In this document: one piece after another, positions 5,844-10,721 of the stretch | How positions within the stretch are numbered: the first letter of the stretch is position 1 | Layout: each line of letters opens with the position of its first letter | Origin: Dehalococcoidia bacterium UBA6495 | Lineage (GTDB): Bacteria > Chloroflexota > Dehalococcoidia > Lucifugimonadales > UBA826 | Direction: 5' to 3' | Assembly: GCA_002435305.1 (NCBI GenBank) | Contig: DJMH01000062.1 | Location: 1,351-12,071 of the forward strand | Length of the DNA stretch: 10,721 nucleotides | Program-made: the position numbers and the translations under genes | The notes under the pieces: generated by a model | The model's database searches: none | Told to the model about the DNA's origin: nothing | What the model saw: only the letters and a program-made list of their open reading frames with translations

Positions 5844-7211
5844 TTAATTGCGTCTCGAAGGTAGTTGATTGTTCAGGCAACGTTCCTTCAGCCATTCGGG
5901 GTCTTCAAGGTTGCTTTTTAGAGTGTGAATAAATTCAGCGACGGGAACACCATCTAAAGCTCGATGATCAAAAGTTACACTGATATGCATAATCTGCCTG
6001 ATAACGATTTCACCATCGACCACTACAGGTTTATCAGTTATTCTTCCGATTCCTAGAATCGCGACTTGAGGCGGGTCAACCAAAGGGGTGAAAACGTCAA
6101 TGTCATGATTCATCAAAGAAGTTATAGTGAACCCTGCATTTGAAACCTCGGCCATGTTTAAACTGTTCTTTCGAGTTTTGTTTGCCAGATCTCGGAGATT
6201 TTTTGCTATTTCGATGAGACTGGTTTCATTTACAGAATTAACGACCGGCACCATCAATCCATCAGGTACAGCCATTGCTATGCCCACATTAATGTCCTTT
6301 GCCAATAACACCGTGTCATTTTTAAGGAAAGAATTTAAACGAGGATGTTTTGTGAGGGCATCCCCGACGGCCGCGACCAGGATATCTTGATCCATTGGAC
6401 GTATTTTATGAGAACGCCAAGATTGGAGTAAATTTTTTCTAACACCAACCATTTTCGTAGCATCGATTTCTGATGTTAATGTCACCTGTGCCATGGTTCG
6501 CACACTGAGGGACATTCGTTCTGAAATGGTTTTTCTCAAGCCAGATAATGTTTGAGAAGCGCTTATCGACTCTTCATCTACACCAGCGTCAGCGATTGAA
6601 CCGATAGCATTTTCCACGTCTTCGACGGAAATACGCCTATTGGGGCCAGTTCCTGAAATCTGATTTAGATCGATATTATTGTTCAAGGCGAGTCTTCTGG
6701 CTCTTGGGGAAATTTGACCGGTTTTTGTCCTTGTTCCTGCTTTGTTACTTTTGACGTATTCCCTTACATCACCTTCAGAAATTCTTCCATTTGGCCCGGA
6801 TCCGGTCAGTTCATCGATATCAATGTTATTGTCTTTAGCTAATTTTCGAGCAATTGGGGTAGCCTGGGTTCTTTTTGTTCTATTTGGTTTATTCAGGCTA
6901 AAACGGGATTCTTGAGTTGACTTCCTTCTCCCGGGCTTAGATGCTGTCTTCTCTGGTCTAGGAGGATTTTCCCCCGGTTCCCCGATGACCGCCACCAAAT
7001 CCCCCACCTTGACGACAGCTCCTTCCGGCGCCATTAGATGTGCTATCACTCCGTCAACTGGAGATTCCAACTCAGAGCTAATTTTGGAAGTCTCAACCTC
7101 CACTAAAGGCTGGCCTTTCCGGATTTCTTCGCCTTGATCAACTAACCACTTAACCAGAATTCCCTCTTCCATATTCATACCCCATTGAGGGAGCGCAACG
7201 TTAATGGCCAT
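5844..7211 (-). CDS. Dihydrolipoamide acyltransferase (E2) of a 2-oxoacid dehydrogenase complex
   Basis: This 455-residue E2 core subunit transfers the acyl group from E1-bound thiamine diphosphate via lipoyl-lysine to CoA. The domains in order are an N-terminal lipoyl domain (about 1-78, lipoylated Lys43 in ETSKIS, where DKA is more usual), a basic Pro/Lys linker, and a first peripheral subunit-binding domain (about 117-153). A second such domain follows at about 167-203, then the catalytic domain (about 218-440) with the active-site DHRALDG motif (His416, Asp420). The two binding domains match at roughly half of 37 positions, so the region was duplicated; most E2 proteins have one. Start ATG 7211 has an AAGG SD about 8 bases upstream. 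The gene lies 44 bases after E1 beta in the same operon. Because no E3 is encoded beside it, lipoamide dehydrogenase is presumably shared from elsewhere. Acyl specificity is not evident. Confidence 0.93.
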   Translation of the reverse strand: MAINVALPQWGMNMEEGILVKWLVDQGEEIRKGQPLVEVETSKISSELESPVDGVIAHLMAPEGAVVKVGDLVAVIGEPGENPPRPEKTASKPGRRKSTQESRFSLNKPNRTKRTQATPIARKLAKDNNIDIDELTGSGPNGRISEGDVREYVKSNKAGTRTKTGQISPRARRLALNNNIDLNQISGTGPNRRISVEDVENAIGSIADAGVDEESISASQTLSGLRKTISERMSLSVRTMAQVTLTSEIDATKMVGVRKNLLQSWRSHKIRPMDQDILVAAVGDALTKHPRLNSFLKNDTVLLAKDINVGIAMAVPDGLMVPVVNSVNETSLIEIAKNLRDLANKTRKNSLNMAEVSNAGFTITSLMNHDIDVFTPLVDPPQVAILGIGRITDKPVVVDGEIVIRQIMHISVTFDHRALDGVPVAEFIHTLKSNLEDPEWLKERCLNNQLPSRRN

Positions 7212-7255
7212 GCATTACACCTTACTATTTCCTTGCTCGGTTAAGCGGGTTATTT

Positions 7256-8221
7256 TCATTCAAGTGTTAGGTTTATCGCATCAGCGATTTTATCTTCATT
7301 AGGGTAAACAAGATGTTCTAACGCTGGGCTAAAAGGGAAATGACAATCAAGGCTAGTCACTCTTTGAATTGGGGCTTGAAGGCTCCAAAACCCTTCTTGA
7401 GAAACTATGCTAGATATTTCAGACGCCACACTACAGCTTCGATGCGCGGGGTCCACAACAACTAACCTGCCTGTTTTTTCAACAGAGTCTAGAATGGTTT
7501 TGGTATCCAATGGTACGATTGTCCGTGGGTCAATCACCTCGACAGATATGCCATCAGATTCTAGTTCATCGGCAACCGCCAAGGCTGGTCTCAGCGTACC
7601 AGCGATGGTAACAACAGTTACATCCGCTCCTTCTCGCTTAACTTCTGCTTTTCCGAACGGGATGCAGATTTCCGGATCTTCTGAAACTTCGCCACGGCTG
7701 CCGGCTAAATTATTATCCTCAAAAAACATGACAGGGTCATTATCCCGGATCGCTGTTTTCAGCAATCCTTTGGCATCAGCTGGGGTGGAAGGTATAGCGA
7801 TCTTTAACCCCGGCATATTCATGAACATGGGATATGGGCGATCGGCATGGTGAGCGGCTATGTTGTTACCATACAGCAGCCCCCAGCGATAAACTATGGG
7901 TAAATTGACCTGACCTCCAAACATAAAACGCATCTTTGCAGCCTGGCTAACCAGTTGATCCATGGCAACCCAAGCGAAACTAGCTAATGATTGAACGATT
8001 GGTCGCATTCCCACAGCGGCAGCTCCGACAGCAGCTCCCATGAATCCATTTTCCGATAAAGGAGTGTCAATAACCCGTTTATCAAATTCTTGTGAAAGGC
8101 CACCGGTCACACCGTAAATACCACCCCGAATACTTTCGCCCATGAGGAACACTTTTTCATCCCTCCGCATTTCTTCCTTTAATGCATGGTTAAGCGCATC
8201 GGAATATGTAATTTCACCCAT
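7256..8221 (-). CDS. 2-oxoacid dehydrogenase E1 component, beta subunit
   Basis: This 321-residue beta subunit forms the E1 heterotetramer with the alpha subunit and supplies part of the thiamine-diphosphate site. Family hallmarks are GES with Glu29, the TPLSENGF segment with Glu57, AAKMRFMFGGQ (94-103), MPGLKIAIPSTPADAKGLL (136-154) and a C-terminal transketolase-C domain containing IDPRTIVPLD. The loop that usually reads AAQHSQSLEAW reads AAHHADRPYPM here (122-132). It keeps the His but changes its surroundings, which suggests an unusual 2-oxoacid substrate. Start ATG 8221 follows AAGGGG by 6 bases. Spacing is 50 bases to E1 alpha and 44 to E2, consistent with one operon. Closest general resemblance is to the acetoin/pyruvate/branched-chain E1 beta group; I cannot choose among them. 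Confidence 0.93.
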   Translation of the reverse strand: MGEITYSDALNHALKEEMRRDEKVFLMGESIRGGIYGVTGGLSQEFDKRVIDTPLSENGFMGAAVGAAAVGMRPIVQSLASFAWVAMDQLVSQAAKMRFMFGGQVNLPIVYRWGLLYGNNIAAHHADRPYPMFMNMPGLKIAIPSTPADAKGLLKTAIRDNDPVMFFEDNNLAGSRGEVSEDPEICIPFGKAEVKREGADVTVVTIAGTLRPALAVADELESDGISVEVIDPRTIVPLDTKTILDSVEKTGRLVVVDPAHRSCSVASEISSIVSQEGFWSLQAPIQRVTSLDCHFPFSPALEHLVYPNEDKIADAINLTLE

Positions 8222-8271
8222 AAAATTCCCCTTTCATCAGATCATTTTGTTATAAGTCCGACAATTAATGG

Positions 8272-9261
8272 TTAACGGAGCGGGATCGGGTCCGCAAACA
8301 GATCAGTGAATAAATCTGCTTCATCCGGATACGGACTCTCCCTAGCGAATTGAAGAGCATCACCTATAGCCTCATACACATCATTTTGTACTTTATCAAT
8401 CTCTTCTTGACTCGCTACATCGTTTTCCAAAAGCCATTTCGAATGAATGTCTATAGGGTCTCTTTGACGCCAAAATTCGATTTCTTCTTCAGTCCTGTAA
8501 GGCTCCCTAAGAATTCTGTTGAGACCTTCTGAATGGTCTTCATATCGATATGTTTTGGCTTCTAAAAGGGTTGGTCCTTCACCAGCTCGGGCTCTTTGAA
8601 CTGCATGTACAGTTGCTTCATGCATGGCCATAACATCCTGTCCATCGACTAATACTCCTGGCATGTTATAGGCAGTGGCACGGTCGGAAACATTTTCCGT
8701 TGAAACAGTTTCCTTAAAAGAAGTGGTGACGGCGTATTGGTTATTTTCGCATAAGAAAATGACAGGCAATTTCCATATTGAAGCCAGGTTCATAGCTTCA
8801 TGACATGCTCCTTGATTACTGGCGCCATCCCCGAAAAAAGAGATAACAACTCTGTCGGTGTTTTGCATTTTGCTTCCCATTGCTGCACCGACCGCAACGG
8901 GTAAAGCAGACGCCACAATCCCGGATTCTCCTAAAATGCCGATATCGAAGTCCGCTAAATGCATAGACCCTCCCTTGCCCTTACAATAGCCTGTAGCCTT
9001 TCCCAGCAATTCTGCCATCGCTCTTCGAACATCCCCCCCCTTTGATATTGGATGACCGTGAGACCGGTGATTACCAGTTATATAGTCTTCGTCTCTTAGT
9101 GCAGTGCAGGCACCCACGGCTACTGCCTCTTCACCAATATAGCAGTGAGCCATGCCGACTAGCTCGGCGCTTTGAACTAGATCCTTCACTGTTTCATCGA
9201 ACTTGCGAATGAGCATCATTCGCCTAAGCATAAGCATATATAGTTCCTTACCTTCTGGCAT
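8272..9261 (-). CDS. 2-oxoacid dehydrogenase E1 component, alpha subunit
   Basis: This 329-residue alpha subunit carries the thiamine-diphosphate-binding fold. The cofactor motif runs from GDG (144-146) to NN (173-174), within the family's usual spacing. Other hallmarks are RSHGHPISKGG (66-76), KGKGGSMHLAD (94-104), the small-residue run GIVASALPVAVGAAMG, and the loop YRYEDHSEG (238-246) near the active site. The size and compact N-terminus resemble acetoin- and pyruvate-type bacterial E1 alpha proteins. The normally conserved GHS in the loop reads DHS. Start ATG 9261 has a strong SD, AAAGGAGGGG, with 8 bases after GGAGG. It is the first gene of the minus-strand operon. An eight-base G run (complement of 9033-9040) encodes KGGD; a slip there would truncate the protein after about 76 residues. 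Confidence 0.94.
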   Translation of the reverse strand: MPEGKELYMLMLRRMMLIRKFDETVKDLVQSAELVGMAHCYIGEEAVAVGACTALRDEDYITGNHRSHGHPISKGGDVRRAMAELLGKATGYCKGKGGSMHLADFDIGILGESGIVASALPVAVGAAMGSKMQNTDRVVISFFGDGASNQGACHEAMNLASIWKLPVIFLCENNQYAVTTSFKETVSTENVSDRATAYNMPGVLVDGQDVMAMHEATVHAVQRARAGEGPTLLEAKTYRYEDHSEGLNRILREPYRTEEEIEFWRQRDPIDIHSKWLLENDVASQEEIDKVQNDVYEAIGDALQFARESPYPDEADLFTDLFADPIPLR

Positions 9262-9304
9262 GCCGAACCCCTCCTTTAACTAAGCTGTCTCCGGTATTTT
9301 TTGG

Positions 9305-9313
9305 ATTGTATCA
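9305..9313 (-). promoter_or_regulatory. Putative extended -10 promoter for the E1alpha-E1beta-E2 operon
   Basis: On the minus strand TGATACAAT (complement of 9305-9313) is an extended -10 element (TG, one base, then TACAAT matching 5 of 6). No TTGACA lies 17 bases upstream, which extended -10 promoters can tolerate. Transcription would start near 9298, leaving a leader of about 37 bases with the SD at its end. The 10-base palindrome at 9327-9336 falls at about -30 to -40 and could be an operator. Confidence 0.4.
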
Positions 9314-9322
9314 CCCCTAAAA

Positions 9323-9343
9323 AAACGATATATATCTTGGAGT
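9323..9343. promoter_or_regulatory. Palindromic AT-rich motif shared with the LLM upstream region
   Basis: AAACGATATAT here matches 230-240 exactly, and the match continues imperfectly through TTGGAG for about 18 of 21 positions. GATATATATC (9327-9336) is a perfect 10-base palindrome. It lies just upstream of the proposed E1 alpha -10 element, so a common regulator of the two oxidative loci is conceivable. AT-rich sequence makes chance matches easier. Confidence 0.3.
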
Positions 9344-9406
9344 CTTTAATTCCTTGCAATTCGTGAGTTACTCGCCTATTTGTTATAACTTTTATGACTG
9401 TAGGAT

Positions 9407-9435
9407 TCCACTACAAGTGAAAACTTCTTATAATT
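9407..9435 (+). promoter_or_regulatory. Putative promoter for the lipoprotein-adaptor genes
   Basis: A perfect TATAAT -10 hexamer lies at 9430-9435, with TCCACT at 9407-9412 exactly 17 bases upstream, a weak -35 matching 3 of 6. The start would be near 9442, giving a 5' leader of about 65 bases to the ATG at 9508. It is divergent from the E1 alpha promoter. Confidence 0.4.
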
Positions 9436-9507
9436 TCCTTAAAGTTCTCTAATAATATTGAAGGAATCAGTTGGTCGAACCAAGTGGGAAGAGGGTATTG
9501 TGAAAAG

Positions 9508-10245
9508 ATGAAAATCATTACGGCAGGATCCCGATTCAGGCTGATGATCCCTATGGTTGCTGCCTGTCTAATAGGTGCTATAGCATTGGGATGCGGGTCG
9601 AAAGATACATCTGCTGGAGTTGCCCGACTGGACGATAATAACCAGGTAGTTGCCGCTGATAATAGCTCTCAAAACATTCTTCAATCAGAAGGTTCTGTTG
9701 AACCTCTATCCGATTCGTCTTCCTCGGCTGAAAATATTTCAGAGCAAACTGATGAGGAAGTTGCAACTTCTTTCGCAGAATGTTTGCGAGGTGAAGGGAT
9801 CAACGTACCTGACCCTGAGTTAAATGCAGATGGAACCGTAAACATGATGGCCTTTCGTCAAAGTATGATAAATGACCCCAACTTTAACTTCCAAGACCCA
9901 AGAACCCGACAAACCATTCAGAAATGTGTCCCCCTCCTTCAGAATGCTAGCTTTGCAGGACAACGTTCCCAAGAGGATGAAATAGAATTACAGGATAATT
10001 TGTTGGAATTTGCCCAATGCCTTAGGGAGACTGGCCTCGATGTGGGAGACCCTGACTTTTCTGAAGGTCGGGGGGGGGCTTTCCGGTCAATGCTTGGCGA
10101 CCTCGACTTTGATCGAGATTTTGTCCAAGAAGCTATGTCACAATGCTCTGGGACTGTATTTGGTAACGAGGGGGCTGGAGGTCGCGGAGGACCTCCGGGA
10201 AGAGGGGGCGCCCAGGGAGGGGGGGGTAGACCTCCAGGGAGATAA
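9508..10245 (+). CDS. Secreted lipoprotein with two Cys-containing repeats, efflux-locus type
   Basis: This 245-residue lipoprotein has a signal peptide (KIITAGSRFRLMIPMVA... to IALGC) with acylated Cys29. A Ser/Asp/Gln-rich linker (30-85) follows, then two related repeats: FAECLRGEGINVPDP at 89-103, closed by Cys140, and FAQCLRETGLDVGDP at 168-182, closed by Cys213. The Cys pairs 92/140 and 171/213 could form disulfides in each repeat. The Gly/Arg/Pro tail (222-245) is low complexity. Similar FxxCLRxxG..DP repeat lipoproteins occur next to periplasmic-adaptor and MacB-type genes in Gram-positive-like lineages, and an adaptor gene does follow here. Its exact role is not known to me. ATG 9508 is preferred over the upstream in-frame GTG 9484 because it places the signal peptide at the N-terminus; SD AGAGGG (9490-9495) is 12 bases away, rather long. 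A G9 tract (10070-10078) and a G8 tract (10219-10226) may slip. Confidence 0.82.
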   Translation: MKIITAGSRFRLMIPMVAACLIGAIALGCGSKDTSAGVARLDDNNQVVAADNSSQNILQSEGSVEPLSDSSSSAENISEQTDEEVATSFAECLRGEGINVPDPELNADGTVNMMAFRQSMINDPNFNFQDPRTRQTIQKCVPLLQNASFAGQRSQEDEIELQDNLLEFAQCLRETGLDVGDPDFSEGRGGAFRSMLGDLDFDRDFVQEAMSQCSGTVFGNEGAGGRGGPPGRGGAQGGGGRPPGR

Positions 10246-10335
10246 GAAGTGGCAAATAAGGTGCAACCGAGGGCCCTCTGGTAAATTTGACTGTAATCTA
10301 AATTATCTAACGCAAGCCAGCTAATTAAGGGAATA
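10246..10335 (+). other. Short intergenic region between lipoprotein and adaptor
   Basis: No promoter or terminator was recognised in these 90 bases, so the two genes are probably co-transcribed. The adaptor SD, AAGGG, is at 10327-10331. Confidence 0.4.
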
Positions 10336-10721
10336 ATGAAAAACCAGAAAGTCATTTTAATTGTAACGGGCGGAATTCTTGTGGTCTTCGTTCTGGCCGG
10401 GGCTTTTTTTATCAGGGATATATATTTTGGTGCGGGCAATCAAACCCAAGAGATAAATTCTGGTTTAGATACCGTTTTCCTCGAGCAAAAAGACCTCAAG
10501 ACCTATGAAAATTTTGAGGGGACACTTAAATATGAAGACGACGTCCGGATAATCACGGAACGAGAAGGAGTACTGACTTATCTGGCCCCCGAAGGACAAG
10601 AGTTATCACGGGGTGCCGAAATTTACAGGATATACCGTTCCACAGAGGCATCTGAAATATTAGCCGCAGATCAACAAGTAACTTCTGCTCAAGCAAATGT
10701 TGCCCAGGCGGAACTGGCTCT
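10336..10721 (+). CDS. Periplasmic adaptor / membrane-fusion protein (HlyD-like), N-terminal part
   Basis: ATG 10336 opens a frame that runs off the window edge after 128 codons without a stop. An N-terminal transmembrane anchor (VILIVTGGILVVFVLAGAFF, about residues 6-25) is followed by the lipoyl-like barrel: VFLEQKDLKTYENFEGTL near 47, then EGVLTYLAPEGQELSRGAEIY at about 76-96. The start of the alpha-helical hairpin comes last (EILAADQQVTSAQANVAQAEL). These are the features of adaptor subunits that link an inner-membrane ABC or RND pump to outer layers or act in MacA-like roles. SD AAGGG lies 4 bases upstream. The companion permease or ATPase should lie just beyond 10721. The sequence matches the adaptor family; which pump it serves is inference. 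Confidence 0.85.
   Translation, partial: MKNQKVILIVTGGILVVFVLAGAFFIRDIYFGAGNQTQEINSGLDTVFLEQKDLKTYENFEGTLKYEDDVRIITEREGVLTYLAPEGQELSRGAEIYRIYRSTEASEILAADQQVTSAQANVAQAELA

Noticed and set aside
5838..5851. GCAATT-TT-AATTGC palindrome at the E2 stop codon as a terminator
   Set aside because: AT-rich 6-bp stem lying over the last codons, with no T-run after it on the transcribed strand.
7407..7853. 148-codon plus-strand frame opposite E1 beta
   Set aside because: Ser/Thr-rich antisense shadow of a strongly conserved protein.
9939..10439. 166-codon minus-strand frame over the lipoprotein and adaptor start
   Set aside because: Pro/Arg-rich shadow of the Gly-rich lipoprotein tail; the plus strand has a signal peptide, repeats and a following adaptor gene.
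1..10721. Mobile element, prophage, CRISPR or defence system
   Set aside because: No transposase, integrase, terminal repeats, regularly spaced repeats with spacers, or nuclease/helicase genes seen; all sizeable genes belong to metabolic or transport families.

Overview
The window is about 10.7 kb of bacterial chromosome-like sequence of moderate base composition (below 50% GC by eye, not counted). It has Shine-Dalgarno-led genes, short intergenic gaps, and no transposase, integrase, tRNA, rRNA or CRISPR array that I can see. Flavin-dependent oxidoreductases of the LLM and acyl-CoA-dehydrogenase folds, a 2-oxoacid dehydrogenase operon, and a two-cysteine-repeat lipoprotein beside a periplasmic adaptor suggest an uncultured environmental lineage. 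A SAR202-like Chloroflexota or an actinobacterial relative would fit. This is inference from gene content only; there is no marker gene to settle it.

Left part, plus strand. The first 66 bases look like the hydrophobic C-terminus of a membrane protein. A luciferase-like (LLM) flavin monooxygenase follows at 259-1344, then an acyl-CoA-dehydrogenase-fold flavoprotein at 1635-2816 that appears to lack the usual catalytic glutamate. A short SD-led reading frame at 2939 may be a leader peptide or the wreck of a small gene. Next is a two-gene ABC exporter: an ATPase whose only SD-supported start is an ATT codon at 3128, and an ABC-2 permease at 3868-4596, overlapping by 4 bases.

Middle and right part, minus strand. 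An operon read from right to left encodes E1 alpha (9261-8272), E1 beta (8221-7256) and E2 (7211-5844) of a thiamine-diphosphate/lipoate 2-oxoacid dehydrogenase complex. After a 174-base gap comes a bicupin (5669-4890). The E2 carries two tandem peripheral subunit-binding domains instead of one. No E3 (lipoamide dehydrogenase) gene is present. The E2-bicupin gap holds crossed inverted repeats that could form alternative RNA structures.

Right end, plus strand, divergent from the operon. A lipoprotein (9508-10245) carries two Cys-containing repeats and a Gly-rich tail with G-tracts. It is followed by the start of a membrane-fusion/periplasmic-adaptor protein (10336 onward, cut by the window edge). 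I infer the beginning of an efflux system whose ABC or RND partners lie beyond the window.

Functionally, the window combines oxidative attack on organic substrates (LLM plus ACAD-fold enzymes), oxidative decarboxylation of a 2-oxoacid to an acyl-CoA, and two export systems. The specific substrates cannot be read from the sequence. The most unusual points are the ATT start, the doubled E2 binding domain, the altered E1 beta pocket, the crossed repeats before the bicupin, and the Glu-to-Arg change in the ACAD-fold protein.
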